A DNA stretch of 42,153 nucleotides from assembly GCA_031551755.1 (NCBI GenBank), contig JAVBNE010000009.1:1-42153 (forward strand). The letters are read 5' to 3'. Below, piece by piece: positions 31,167 to 40,755 of the stretch. The translations under genes were made by a program, and so were the position numbers. The stretch's first letter is position 1, and each line of letters starts with the position of its first letter. The notes under the pieces were generated by a model. That model saw only the letters and a list, made by a program, of their open reading frames with translations, searched no databases and had not been told where the DNA came from. The DNA is from JAVBMU01 sp031551755 (GTDB lineage: Bacteria > Actinomycetota > Actinomycetes > Actinomycetales > Cellulomonadaceae).

Positions 31167-34100
31167 ATGCCTCCGAGCGGCGACCCTGGACAATCCGGCC
31201 ACGATTCTCGATCTGCGGCCGTCGCTTGGGCGAAGAGTGCGCCTTTCGGTGGGCCGATCACACAGTGGCTACCACTGTGGCGTCATCTGGATGACACCGG
31301 CGCCGTGGCCGGCGAGCTGTGGGACCACTGGGTGCCGCCACCGGTCCGGCGGCTGATATCGGCGGGCCTGCCGGACGGAGAAGCCGATGGTCGCCGGCTC
31401 CTCACTTGGCTCGCGGGGATTCACGACATCGGCAAGATCTCACCAGCCTTCGCCGTGCAGTCACCGTTGATCGACCGCATGGTGCGGCCGATCGTGAGCG
31501 GCGGTGGCGGTTTCGATTCGCTCGGTGGCCTGGTCGTCCCCGAGCGAAGCCAGCTCCGCCATGAACGCGCGGGTGCGATCGCGCTGCACGACTGGCTCGT
31601 GGATCAGGGCTTCCGGCAGCGGCAGACCAGGCCGTTCGTGGTGGTGGTCGGCGGTCACCACGGCGACTACCCCGCCGCGGCGGATCTGGACTCCGGCGGC
31701 CAGGACCATCTGCTCGGCATCGGCGTCTGGGAGCGGGCACGCCGGTTCCTGCTCGACCGGGCGGCGATGCGGTATGACATCGGCGGTCGCCTCCGCCAGT
31801 GGCGATCGGCCTTCGGCCGACCAGCACAAATGGCCGTGACAGGGCTGGTCATCATGGCCGATTGGATTGCCTCGTCGGCGGACCACTTCGATCTGTGGCC
31901 GGTCGACGAGGTGCCTGACATCCCCCTGGCACCCGATGCCGAGGACAGGGATCGAATCGCGCGCGGGCTGCGGCGCCTCGCTCTCACTCCTGGATGGGTC
32001 GCCCCCTCCGTTCCGGCCGACATCGGTGAGTTCTTCGCAGACCGGTTCCCCGGCGTGGGTGCCCCGCGACCCGTCCAGCAACATGCCGTGGCCACCGCCG
32101 AGGCGATCGGCGGCGCCGGGATCATAGTGATCGAGGCGCCGATGGGGGAAGGAAAGACCGAAGCCGCACTTCTGGCGGCCGAGGTGCTCGCGGCCCGGAC
32201 GGGGGCCAGCGGGCTGATCGTTGCGCTTCCCACGCAGGCCACCAGCAATGCCATGTTCAGCCGGGTCCTCGAGTGGCTCGAACGGCTGCCGAGCGACAGC
32301 AATAGCGCCACCGATGCTTCGGTTGCTTTGGTCCACGGGAAGGCATCGCTGAATGAGGAGTACCGGGACCTGTGCCTGCCGTGGCGGTCAGCTGTCGGCC
32401 CGGACTACGGGTGCCCTAAGTGCGCAACAGGAGGCGGAGGCCGGGACGGTTGCCCGCACGCCGATGGCGGTCGCAACACCGACAGCGGTGGACCGGCGCG
32501 GTTGGTGGCCGTGGTAGACGAGTGGATGCGGGGCCGCAAACGTGCGACGCTGTCATCTTTCGTGGTCGGGACCATCGATCAGGTGTTGTTCGGGTCGCTG
32601 AAGGCACGGCATGTGATGCTCCGGCAGCTGTCGCTCATCGGCAAAGTCGTGGTGCTCGACGAAGTCCATGCCGCTGACGTCTACATGGCCTCATTCCTGG
32701 ATCGCACACTCGAATGGCTCGGGGCCAGCGGGGTGCCTGTCATCTTGCTGTCCGCGACACTTCCGCCGGCTCGCCGCGCCGCGTTGTACGGGGCCTATGA
32801 ACGCGGGCGGCGTTCAGTCGCGCACTCCGCCGTGGCTGCCGCACCGGGGGAGGCACCGGGTTTCGGCGTTCCGGTGGCCGCCGCCGTGGACACTTCGCCG
32901 CTGAACCGGTTGCTCGGCTACCCGTCGATCGTGGCCACCCCCGGTTCAGGCGTTGCTGTTGCCGGTGCCGCGCCTGGCGCGGACTTCGACGGTCCGCCCC
33001 CGACCGACCGAGCCACTGATGCGCCGACCGCCGAAGCTCCGACGGTCGTCGAACTCGAACCCTCCGGGCGCAGCGCGGAGGTCGACGTTCGGAGACTCGA
33101 TGACGACCTCGACTTCCTCGTCGGTCTACTCCGTGACCAACTGGCTGATGGCGGCTGCGCGGTTGTGGTCAGGAACACTGTGCGGCGGGTCCAAGAGGCG
33201 GCCGAACGACTCGCTGCGGAGTTTGGCGCCGACCAGGCCACTGTGGCTCACGCCCAATTTCTTGCCTGTGATCGGCTGGCGAACGACGATCGGCTGCTCG
33301 ACCTCTTCGGGCCGCCCGGCCGCGCCGACCGGCCGACTCGGCACATCGTGGTGGCCTCGCAGGTCGTGGAGCAGTCGCTGGATGTGGACTTCGACCTGAT
33401 GGTCACAGACGCCGCCCCGGTTGACTTAGTGTTGCAGCGGCTCGGCCGGCTCCATCGACACGAGCGCGGCGCGGGGGAGTCGGACCGGCCCGCCCGCCTG
33501 CGCCGGGCGCAGTGCTGGGTGACCGGTGTCGACTGGGCGCCCGGCGGACTTGTGCACGCCCGGCGGGCGTCGGCCGCTGTCCGTGCGCCCTCACCCAGCT
33601 TGGCCGCGACGTTCGCCAGGCCGCCGAAGCCGGTGCGTGGGTCGGTGTCCGTCTATGGGAAGTACCCGTTGCTGGCGGCGCTCGCGGTGCTCGAACGGCA
33701 TCTCGACGGTGCCCCGATCCGGTTGCCGCAGGACATCGCGCCGTTGGTCGCGCAGGCCTACGGCGAGCTGGAGGCTCCCGCCGGGTGGGCCGAGGTGATG
33801 GCGCGAGCCCGAACGAAGGATGCCGAGGCGATGGACCGTCGCCAGAAGAATGCCCAGAACTACCTGCTGGGACCCCCGATCACCGGGGCCGACTCGATGT
33901 TCGACGCCATGCGGGCAGGCTTCGGCCAGGTCGATGAGGACAGCCCACAAGGTCAGCGGTGTGTGCGTGACGGTGGCGACAGTATCGAGGTGATCGTGGT
34001 ACAGCGCGGCGCCGACGGTATCGACCGCGTACCGAGCTGGGTGGGGGAGCGCCCCGGGGAGCCGCTGCCGCTGCGGGAGTACCCCATCGAAGACCCAGGA

Positions 34101-34364
34101 CTCGCCCGTGCGCTGGCCCGCTGTTCCCTGCGCCTACCGTTCGCGCTGAGCAACGAGGGTGTGATCGACAGTGTGATAAAAAACCTGGAATCCAACGTAT
34201 TTCCTGGCTGGGCCAAGACTCCTTACCTGTCGGGAATGCTCGCACTCGTCCTCGATGAGGACGCGAGCGCCGCCCTGGCCGATCACCGAGTGACCTACGA
34301 CCGGAGGTACGGATTGATGGCGACCAGTTCAGCGACGAACTCGGGCGGTGGTGACCGTGACTGA
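31167..34364 (+). CDS. cas3: Type I-E CRISPR nuclease-helicase Cas3
   Basis: A 1065-aa protein, long for Cas3. The HD nuclease comes first: HDIGK at 86-90, RHE at 131-133, GGHHGD at 162-167, Asp232. The helicase follows: Walker A APMGEGKT 324-331, DEVH 498-501, SAT 529-531, motif VI QRLGRLHRH 757-765. Cas3 is recruited by Cascade and unwinds and degrades invader DNA. Two insertions add length: a Cys/His cluster (Cys416, Cys419, Cys429, His431) before the DEWMRGRKR block, and an Ala/Pro-rich linker at ~551-635. All catalytic motifs are intact. It overlaps cas8e. Confidence 0.96.
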   Translation: MPPSGDPGQSGHDSRSAAVAWAKSAPFGGPITQWLPLWRHLDDTGAVAGELWDHWVPPPVRRLISAGLPDGEADGRRLLTWLAGIHDIGKISPAFAVQSPLIDRMVRPIVSGGGGFDSLGGLVVPERSQLRHERAGAIALHDWLVDQGFRQRQTRPFVVVVGGHHGDYPAAADLDSGGQDHLLGIGVWERARRFLLDRAAMRYDIGGRLRQWRSAFGRPAQMAVTGLVIMADWIASSADHFDLWPVDEVPDIPLAPDAEDRDRIARGLRRLALTPGWVAPSVPADIGEFFADRFPGVGAPRPVQQHAVATAEAIGGAGIIVIEAPMGEGKTEAALLAAEVLAARTGASGLIVALPTQATSNAMFSRVLEWLERLPSDSNSATDASVALVHGKASLNEEYRDLCLPWRSAVGPDYGCPKCATGGGGRDGCPHADGGRNTDSGGPARLVAVVDEWMRGRKRATLSSFVVGTIDQVLFGSLKARHVMLRQLSLIGKVVVLDEVHAADVYMASFLDRTLEWLGASGVPVILLSATLPPARRAALYGAYERGRRSVAHSAVAAAPGEAPGFGVPVAAAVDTSPLNRLLGYPSIVATPGSGVAVAGAAPGADFDGPPPTDRATDAPTAEAPTVVELEPSGRSAEVDVRRLDDDLDFLVGLLRDQLADGGCAVVVRNTVRRVQEAAERLAAEFGADQATVAHAQFLACDRLANDDRLLDLFGPPGRADRPTRHIVVASQVVEQSLDVDFDLMVTDAAPVDLVLQRLGRLHRHERGAGESDRPARLRRAQCWVTGVDWAPGGLVHARRASAAVRAPSPSLAATFARPPKPVRGSVSVYGKYPLLAALAVLERHLDGAPIRLPQDIAPLVAQAYGELEAPAGWAEVMARARTKDAEAMDRRQKNAQNYLLGPPITGADSMFDAMRAGFGQVDEDSPQGQRCVRDGGDSIEVIVVQRGADGIDRVPSWVGERPGEPLPLREYPIEDPGLARALARCSLRLPFALSNEGVIDSVIKNLESNVFPGWAKTPYLSGMLALVLDEDASAALADHRVTYDRRYGLMATSSATNSGGGDRD

Positions 34365-36036
34365 GGTCGAGCCGGCGTTCAACCTGCTGGAAGAGCCGTG
34401 GATCGAGGTGCAAAGCTGTGACGGGAGCACCCGAACATTGTCGATCGTAGAGGTCTTCCGGCAGTCTCCGGACCTGACTCGGGTGGTCGGTGACCTGCCG
34501 ACCCAAGGCTTCGCCATCCTGCGCCTGCTGTTGGCGATCCTGCGCCGGGCCGTGGACGGGCCGCCCGACGAGTCTGCCTGGGAGGACCTTGAGGTGGGCC
34601 TGCCGCCGATGGCTCGCATAGAGGCGTACTGCGAGCGGTACCGGGACCGGTTTTATCTCTTCCACCCGACGACGCCGTTCTTCCAGGTCGCTGACCTGCA
34701 CACGCAAAAGGACGAGTTCTCCGAACTCAACAAACTGATCGCGGATGTCCCCGCCGGGCGGCCGTACTTCAGCATGCGGGTGGGGCCGGGGCTGGAGTCG
34801 CTGACCGCCGCCGAGGCCGCCCGTTGGGTGGTGCATGCACAGGCCTTCGACGCCTCCGGGATCAAGAGCGGGGCCGTGGGAGACGAGCGGGTTTCCGGTG
34901 GGAAAGGTTACCCGATCGGCACCGGCTGGGCCGGCGCCCTGGGCGGTGTCTATGTCGAGGGCGAGTCCCTGTGGCGCACGCTGCTGCTCAACACAATTCC
35001 GCTCACCGAGTCCATCGTGGCGGCCGATAGCCGGGACCGGCCAGCGTGGGAGGCAGAGCCGGACGGTCCCGCGCAGGCTGACATGACCGGCCGCCCCTTC
35101 GGCCCGCTTGACCTCTTCACGTGGCAGTCGCGCCGTATCCGCCTCGTGGGCGGCCCGGAGCAGGTCACAGAAGTCCTGATCGCCAATGGCGACAAACTCG
35201 CGCCGCCGTATCTCTGGGAGCGCGAACCCATGACCGGCTGGCGGCGCAGCCTGCCGCAGCAGAAGAAGCTCAAGCTCGAGTTGGTCTACATGCCCAAGGA
35301 GCACCAGCCGGAACGGGCCTTCTGGCGGGGGTTGGAGTCGTCCCTGCCGGCCGCCGCGCCTCGCAGCCGTGCTGTCGGGGGCGCGGATTACGTGGCTCCC
35401 GCCGTCTTCGACTGGGCCGCCCGAATGTTGTCCACGAGATCCGGCGGCGCCCTGGTGAACCTGCGAGCCGTCGGGATGGTCTATGGGACACAGTCGGCCG
35501 TGGTGGTGGATGTCATCGATGACGGTCTGCTCGTGTCGCCCGTCTTGTTGCAGGCGGAGGGTTCGGCGTTGCCCACGTTGGCGGTCGACGCTGTCAAGGC
35601 CGCTGAGGCGGCGGTGTTGGCACTGCGCAATCTCGCCTCCAACCTGGTGAAGGCTGGGGGCGGCTCGGACGCTCGGCTCTCCGATGGTGCCCGGGAGCGA
35701 GCGAGCGAGCGGGCCTATGCGGCCCTCGACGCCCCCTTCCGCGACTGGATCGCAGGCCTCGGCCAGGACAGTGACGTGGAGGGGTCGCGGATCGACTGGC
35801 ACCGCACCGTTTACACCATCATGCGCATGATCGGCATGGACCTCATCGCGACAGCCGGAGATGCCGCCTGGGTGGGTCGTGAGGTCAGCATGGGACGCGA
35901 TACGAAACGCCTGCTCACCGCACCCTTGGCCGACCTGTGGTTCCAGGCAGCCCTGATCAAGGCGCTGCCGGTGCCTGCGAATACCACGACCGACGCCCCG
36001 CCGCTGGTGGGCACAACCAAGGAGACGAGTGCATGA
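34348..36036 (+). CDS. cas8e: Cascade large subunit Cas8e (Cse1/CasA)
   Basis: A 562-aa protein beginning with the family block FNLLEEPWIEV, followed by FYLFHPTTPFFQVADL and the conserved middle KGYPIGTGWAGALGG. The C-terminal four-helix part ends near residue 550. Cas8e reads the PAM and recruits Cas3. GTG 34348 overlaps the end of cas3; GTG 34351 or 34357 are also possible. Its stop overlaps cse2 (ATGA). Confidence 0.95.
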   Translation: MVTVTEVEPAFNLLEEPWIEVQSCDGSTRTLSIVEVFRQSPDLTRVVGDLPTQGFAILRLLLAILRRAVDGPPDESAWEDLEVGLPPMARIEAYCERYRDRFYLFHPTTPFFQVADLHTQKDEFSELNKLIADVPAGRPYFSMRVGPGLESLTAAEAARWVVHAQAFDASGIKSGAVGDERVSGGKGYPIGTGWAGALGGVYVEGESLWRTLLLNTIPLTESIVAADSRDRPAWEAEPDGPAQADMTGRPFGPLDLFTWQSRRIRLVGGPEQVTEVLIANGDKLAPPYLWEREPMTGWRRSLPQQKKLKLELVYMPKEHQPERAFWRGLESSLPAAAPRSRAVGGADYVAPAVFDWAARMLSTRSGGALVNLRAVGMVYGTQSAVVVDVIDDGLLVSPVLLQAEGSALPTLAVDAVKAAEAAVLALRNLASNLVKAGGGSDARLSDGARERASERAYAALDAPFRDWIAGLGQDSDVEGSRIDWHRTVYTIMRMIGMDLIATAGDAAWVGREVSMGRDTKRLLTAPLADLWFQAALIKALPVPANTTTDAPPLVGTTKETSA

Positions 36037-36695
36037 CCTCCACCCTGAACCCGGGCGTGATCCTGAACCCGGCGGCGGTCACCGGGGAGTTCGTCCTCAA
36101 GAAGGTGGCCGGGCTCCAGGAAGGGTACCTACACCACCCACGACCGTTGCCGAGGGCGGTTGCGGCCCTCGCCCGGCTGCGGCGGGGAGTCGGGAAGAGC
36201 CCAGCTCGATGCCCTGATCTTGCGGAGTTCTTCATCATCCCGGAGTTGCCCGACAACGGTGACGACCCGACTCGGGCTGAGTGGGCGGCCCATGTCGCCA
36301 CGGGGTTGTATGCGATGCACCAGCAGTCGGTGGATGAGCGGATGAACGTCGTCGGCCGGGATTTCGGCACGGCCTGCGGAATGCTGTGGCGGAGGGACGG
36401 CGAGAACCCCGGCGTGCTCCGTCGTTTCCAGGCCCTTGGTACTGCCATCGACCTGGCCGAGACCACGCAGCATGCCCGCGGGCTGGTGCAACTCCTGCGA
36501 GCTGAGAAGCTGGGCTTCGATTACGGGCGGTTCGCCGCTGATCTGCTCCGTTTCCAGGACCCGGCACGGCGCGACGCCGTCCGATTGCGCTGGGGGCGTG
36601 GCTTCTACGGCTATGTACCGAAGCCCGACGCGCCGAGTACCCAAGGCGGGACTATTGGCCACCCGGTTTCGCCTGTAGGCGACCCGACCTTCTAG
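36033..36695 (+). CDS. cse2: Cascade small subunit Cse2 (CasB/Cas11)
   Basis: A 220-aa mostly helical basic protein. Cse2 motifs are seen in AALARLRRGVGKSP at the start and FGTACGMLWRRDG plus RRFQALGTAIDLAE in the middle. It lines the Cascade belly and stabilises target strand displacement. ATG 36033 overlaps the cas8e stop. The last ~20 residues (TQGGTIGHPVSPVGDPTF) are disordered and not typical of the family. Confidence 0.93.
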   Translation: MTSTLNPGVILNPAAVTGEFVLKKVAGLQEGYLHHPRPLPRAVAALARLRRGVGKSPARCPDLAEFFIIPELPDNGDDPTRAEWAAHVATGLYAMHQQSVDERMNVVGRDFGTACGMLWRRDGENPGVLRRFQALGTAIDLAETTQHARGLVQLLRAEKLGFDYGRFAADLLRFQDPARRDAVRLRWGRGFYGYVPKPDAPSTQGGTIGHPVSPVGDPTF

Positions 36696-36758
36696 CACAC
36701 CCAGCGCCCACCCGTAGAGCCCGCCGATTTACGGCACCCGAGAGTCGAAGGACAGATC

Positions 36759-37925
36759 ATGACCACACCGCGCACCATCGTCGACATCCACATCCTGCAG
36801 ACCGTCCCGCCCAGCAACGTCAACCGTGACGACACTGGCAGTCCCAAGACCGCGATCTACGGCGGCGTGCGGCGCGCACGGGTGTCGTCACAGGCATGGA
36901 AGCGTGCGACCCGCAAGGAGTTCCGGGCGAACCTCGACCCGCATCTGTGGGGGGTGCGGACCAAGCGGATCGTGGAGGAGGTCGCCAAACGCATCGTGGA
37001 TAACGACGCCGGGTTGGCCGATCAGGCTGAAAAGCTCGCGGCCGACGTGATCAAGAAGGCCGGTATCGAGCTGGAGAAGAAGCCGCGCAAGAAGTCCACC
37101 GGGGAGGAGGAGAACCATGAGGAATCGAAGTACCTCGTGTTGCTGTCGAACCTCCAAATGGACCAGCTGGCCCGCGAGGCTGTGCACATCGGCCGTTCGG
37201 AAGACCCGGCCGCAGCACTCAAGGCGTTCAAGGGCAAGGATGTCGTCGCGAAAGACCACTCGATCGACCTGGTCCTCTTCGGCCGCATGGTTGCCGACGT
37301 CAAGGACCTCAATGTCGACGCCTGCTGTCAGGTGGCGCATGCGATCTCGGTGCATGGGGTGGAGACCGAGTACGACTACTTCACGGCGGTCGACGACGCC
37401 AAGGCCGAGTCAGAGGATGAGGATGCTGGTGCCGGAATGATCGGGACGGTGGAGTTCAACTCCTCGACGCTCTACCGCTACGCGACGATCGACGTCGACC
37501 GGCTGCAGGAGTCACTGGGGTCCGCTCCGGCGGCCCGGCAGGCGGTAGAGGAGTTCATCAAAGCCTTCGCGAGGTCCATGCCGACCGGTAAGCAGAACAC
37601 TTTCGCCAACCGCACGCTGCCCGATGCCGTGGTGGTCCAGGTTCGCGACGACCAGCCGGTGAACCTGGTCGGCGCCTTCGAGGACGCCGTTCGGCCGACG
37701 AAGGAAGCGACGCGGCTCGAGGTGGCCGCCGAGCGACTCGGTGCGCATGCGACCGCCGTGGCCGAGACCTGGGGTGCGCAGCCGGTGGCGGCCTGGGCGA
37801 CAACCATGGGGGCGGCCGAGCAGGGCCTGCACGCGACCTTGAAAGACACCGACTGGATTCCGTTCCCGGCGCTTCCCGAGGCGGTCGGGCGGTTGGTCGA
37901 AGAGCGGCTTGGGGCTTCGGCGTGA
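36759..37925 (+). CDS. cas7e: Cascade backbone Cas7e (Cse4/CasC)
   Basis: A 388-aa RAMP protein. The N-terminus IHILQTVPPSNVNRDDTG and RRARVSSQAWKRATR are the standard Cas7e blocks; the thumb includes NSSTLYRYATID, and FANRTLPDAVVV comes later. Six copies bind the crRNA spacer in Cascade. A charged insert (EKKPRKKSTGEEENHEE) lies near residue 110. CGAAGGAC precedes the ATG after a 63-nt gap, the largest in the operon, so it may have its own translation level. Confidence 0.95.
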   Translation: MTTPRTIVDIHILQTVPPSNVNRDDTGSPKTAIYGGVRRARVSSQAWKRATRKEFRANLDPHLWGVRTKRIVEEVAKRIVDNDAGLADQAEKLAADVIKKAGIELEKKPRKKSTGEEENHEESKYLVLLSNLQMDQLAREAVHIGRSEDPAAALKAFKGKDVVAKDHSIDLVLFGRMVADVKDLNVDACCQVAHAISVHGVETEYDYFTAVDDAKAESEDEDAGAGMIGTVEFNSSTLYRYATIDVDRLQESLGSAPAARQAVEEFIKAFARSMPTGKQNTFANRTLPDAVVVQVRDDQPVNLVGAFEDAVRPTKEATRLEVAAERLGAHATAVAETWGAQPVAAWATTMGAAEQGLHATLKDTDWIPFPALPEAVGRLVEERLGASA

Positions 37926-38713
37926 CCGTTCTGTCGCTTGTGCTCGCAGGGCCGCTGCAGTCCTGGGGGAGCGGGAGCCGGTTCACGACCCGGTCCACCG
38001 ACCCGCAACCGACCAAGTCGGGGGTGATCGGGCTACTCGCGGCTGCCCGTGGGATGCGTCGGACAGACCCGCTGGAGGACCTGCTCACTTTGCGCTTCGG
38101 GGTGCGGGTCGATCAGTCGGGGGATCTGGTGCGCGACTTCCAGACCGCTCACGCCGAAGACGGCACCGCTATGCCGCTCTCCTATCGGCACTACCGGGCT
38201 GATGCGCGGTATGTCGTCGGATTGGAGGGCGAGTACGAGCTGTTGGCCGGGTTGTGTGCGGCGCTGCTGCGGCCGGCCTTTCCGCTTTATCTCGGGCGAC
38301 GGTCGTGCCCACCGAGCGAACCGATGCGCCCGCGGCTCCTGGAGGTGTCCTTGGAGGAGTTCCTGGTTTCCGAGCCTTGGCAGGCCGCGCAGTGGTACCG
38401 GCGTCGGCACCGGGGCGAACAGATGGTCGCGTTCACGATCGATGCCCCGGTCGATGGTGGATCGTTGGCGTCGCCGTTGGCGGAGCGGATCGTAGGGGCG
38501 GTGGGTGAAGTCAGCACCCGCGATGAGCCGATCAGTTTCGACCCGGAGCTGCGTGAGTACGGGTGGCGACAGGTGCGCCACGGGCGCGTGCTGTTGCCGG
38601 GGGCGGCATCGGGGCCGCCGCAAGGAATGGTGCCCGGTATTGAGCCCGGTTTACCGGGAGGACTAGGCGGCGGGGTCGGACGGCCACGACATGAACCGAT
38701 GGCGGTGATGTGA
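37922..38713 (+). CDS. cas5e: Cascade subunit Cas5e (CasD)
   Basis: A 263-aa protein. It opens LVLAGPLQSWGSGSRFTTR, the Cas5e signature, then TKSGVIGLLAAARGM and a RFGVRVDQ strand. LGRRSCPPSEP is the conserved middle loop. Cas5e caps the 5' handle of the crRNA. GTG 37922 overlaps the cas7e TGA. The Gly/Pro-rich C-terminal ~30 residues are extra. Confidence 0.94.
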   Translation: MTVLSLVLAGPLQSWGSGSRFTTRSTDPQPTKSGVIGLLAAARGMRRTDPLEDLLTLRFGVRVDQSGDLVRDFQTAHAEDGTAMPLSYRHYRADARYVVGLEGEYELLAGLCAALLRPAFPLYLGRRSCPPSEPMRPRLLEVSLEEFLVSEPWQAAQWYRRRHRGEQMVAFTIDAPVDGGSLASPLAERIVGAVGEVSTRDEPISFDPELREYGWRQVRHGRVLLPGAASGPPQGMVPGIEPGLPGGLGGGVGRPRHEPMAVM

Positions 38714-39402
38714 TGACGATGTTCTTGTCGAGAGTCCAGTTGAATTCGAGGCGCCGGGATGCGCGCCGGTTGCTCAGTAGTGCGCAGCGCCTTCACGCTG
38801 CGGTCCTGGCGTCGTTTCCGGACCCGCCCACGGGTGTGGGGAACGGACCGCGGGTGTTGTGGCGGCTCGATCAAGAGCCGCAGACGACCTGGCTCTATGT
38901 AGCCAGCCCGGGGCGGCCGGATTTCTCCCATGTAATCGATCAGGCCGGGTGGCCGGCATCGGAGCAAGGCTGGGAAACGAAGGATTATGAGCCGTTGCTC
39001 GGGAAGCTCGATGTGGGCCAGCGGTGGCGGTTCCGGCTGGCGGCCAACCCGGTGCACGCTGTGCGGCTCAGTGCAAACGACGCAAACACTGCTCGACGGG
39101 CGATTCTGGCGGCAGGGCTGCGGGAGAAGTGGCTGCTCGAACGGGTGGAGCGCTGCGGGTTCCGGTTGCCCTCGGGAACTTCGGAGTCCGGTCAGGACCT
39201 CGGGCCGGATCTGGTGATGTCGGCGGCGGAGGTGGTGACGTTCACCAAACGCGACGCGAAGCGGCCCGTGACGATCGCCCGGACGCAGTACGACGGGCTT
39301 CTGGAGATCACCGACCCGGAGAAGCTGCGTGCAGCATTGGTCGGCGGCATCGGCCGGGCGAAAGGATACGGCTGCGGGTTGCTGACGTTGGCCGGTGCGT
39401 AA
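38710..39402 (+). CDS. cas6e: crRNA endonuclease Cas6e (CasE/Cse3)
   Basis: A 230-aa protein. The catalytic His is probably His29 in SAQRLHAAV, in the position of the active His of Thermus Cas6e. The C-terminal glycine-rich loop is GIGRAKGYGCGLLTL. It cuts each repeat after the hairpin and stays on the 3' end of the crRNA. GTG 38710 overlaps cas5e; ATG 38713 and 38719 are close alternatives, and 38719 fits the family N-terminus best. Confidence 0.94.
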   Translation: MMTMFLSRVQLNSRRRDARRLLSSAQRLHAAVLASFPDPPTGVGNGPRVLWRLDQEPQTTWLYVASPGRPDFSHVIDQAGWPASEQGWETKDYEPLLGKLDVGQRWRFRLAANPVHAVRLSANDANTARRAILAAGLREKWLLERVERCGFRLPSGTSESGQDLGPDLVMSAAEVVTFTKRDAKRPVTIARTQYDGLLEITDPEKLRAALVGGIGRAKGYGCGLLTLAGA

Positions 39403-39410
39403 GGGGTGGC

Positions 39411-40370
39411 ATGGCGAATATCCCGGGGGCTCGACCTCCCGAATTGTATGAGTTGACCCGTGCTCAGGACCGGTTGACCTTCATTTACCTGGAGCGCTGT
39501 GTCATCGACCGTGACTCCAACGCGCTGACCAGTACGGACGAACAGGGGACGGTACACATTCCTGTGGCGTCACTGGGAGCAGTGCTGCTGGGTCCGGGTT
39601 CGCGGATCAGTCACCAGGCGATGATGCTCATCGCCGAGTCCGGTTCGACCGTCGTCTGGACCGGTGAGCGGGGTGTGCGGTGCTATGCGCACGGGCGGTC
39701 GCTGGCCCGGACATCGCGGCTCCTGGAGGCGCAGGCCCGGCTCGTGACGAATCAGTCCTCACGACTGAGGGTTGCCAGGCGGATGTACGCGATGCGGTTC
39801 CCCGGTGAGGATGTCGAGGGGCTGACGATGCAACAGTTACGCGGGCGCGAGGGCGCTCGCGTACGACGGTGCTATCGGGATGCGGCGGCGGCGACCGGTG
39901 TCGAATGGGAACGTCGGCAGTATGACGCGGTGGATTTCGATGCGGGTAACCCCGTGAACCAAGCGCTGTCGGCCGCGAACACAGCGCTTTACGGTCTGAC
40001 CCATGCGGTGATAGTCGCGCTCGGGTGCTCGCCTGGCCTCGGCTTTGTGCACACTGGGCACGCCAGGTCGTTTGTTTATGACGTCGCTGATCTTTACAAG
40101 GCTGAGTTCGCGATTCCCACTGCTTTCGAGATTGCGGCGGGTGGGTTCATGGACGTGGGCGCTGAAACGCGGAGGGCAATGCGGGACTTGTTCGCCGATG
40201 GAAAGCTGCTTGAGCGTTGCACCGAGGACATCCGTGGGTTGCTACTTGAGGACCCGGAGGGCGCGGCCGACGACGAGGACTCGGGTGACGATGCCGGTGA
40301 CGTGGTTTACCTGTGGGACGGTGCCGAGCGGGTGGTGGCCGGCGGGACGTCGTACGGGGTGGACTGGTGA
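39411..40370 (+). CDS. cas1: CRISPR integrase Cas1 (type I-E)
   Basis: A 319-aa protein. The metal ligands align with E. coli Cas1: Glu147 (GREGAR), His214 (FVHTGH), Asp224 and Asp227 (VYDVAD), all shifted by six from E141/H208/D218/D221. It inserts new spacers at the leader end together with Cas2. AAGGGGTGG precedes the ATG. An acidic segment (GAADDEDSGDDAGD) lies near the C-terminus. It overlaps cas2 by GTGA. Confidence 0.96.
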   Translation: MANIPGARPPELYELTRAQDRLTFIYLERCVIDRDSNALTSTDEQGTVHIPVASLGAVLLGPGSRISHQAMMLIAESGSTVVWTGERGVRCYAHGRSLARTSRLLEAQARLVTNQSSRLRVARRMYAMRFPGEDVEGLTMQQLRGREGARVRRCYRDAAAATGVEWERRQYDAVDFDAGNPVNQALSAANTALYGLTHAVIVALGCSPGLGFVHTGHARSFVYDVADLYKAEFAIPTAFEIAAGGFMDVGAETRRAMRDLFADGKLLERCTEDIRGLLLEDPEGAADDEDSGDDAGDVVYLWDGAERVVAGGTSYGVDW

Positions 40371-40714
40371 TCGTCGTCGTCCTCACCGCCTGCCCGGAGG
40401 GTTTGCGTGGCGTCCTGACCCGTTGGCTCATGGAGGTGTCCGCCGGCGTATATGTGGGCAAAGTCAGTCGCCGAGTCAGAGAACACATGTGGGCACGCAT
40501 CGTAGAGATGATCGGTAGCGGCCGGGCTCTCATGGCCTATTCGGCGCGGACGGAGCAGGGTTACGCAGTTCAGACCCATGGCCACCATTGGGTCCCGGAG
40601 GACTTCGAGGGGATAACACTGATGAGGCGTCCCCCGACGATGGAGAGCGCTGATCCCCAGGCGAAGCCGGGATGGAGCCAGGCATCACGGAGGCGTCGGT
40701 ACAGCCGAGGGTGA
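40367..40714 (+). CDS. cas2: CRISPR adaptation protein Cas2 (type I-E)
   Basis: A 115-aa protein of the I-E Cas2 subtype: IVVVLTACPEGLRG, TRWLMEVSAGVYVGKVS, and QGYAVQTHGHHWVPEDFEGI. It forms the dimer that bridges two Cas1 dimers. GTG 40367 overlaps the cas1 TGA. The basic C-terminal extension after LMRRPP (~30 residues) varies between species. Confidence 0.95.
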   Translation: MIVVVLTACPEGLRGVLTRWLMEVSAGVYVGKVSRRVREHMWARIVEMIGSGRALMAYSARTEQGYAVQTHGHHWVPEDFEGITLMRRPPTMESADPQAKPGWSQASRRRRYSRG

Positions 40715-40720
40715 GTCGTG

Positions 40721-40755
40721 GCTGCGGCCGGGTGGCGCGCGCCACAGGCCGCAGC
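40721..40755 (+). terminator. Two-part hairpin between cas2 and the array
   Basis: GCTGCGGCC (40721-40729) pairs with GGCCGCAGC (40747-40755). Inside it GTGGCGCGCGCCAC (40732-40745) is a perfect palindrome continuing the stem. It starts 6 nt after the cas2 stop. No T-run follows, but the next bases are A-rich. It may end the cas message or keep it apart from array transcription. Confidence 0.6.

Noticed and set aside
33880..35802. 640-codon minus-strand frame across cas3 and cas8e
   Set aside because: It is antisense to intact cas genes, with low-complexity Arg/Gly/His-rich composition.
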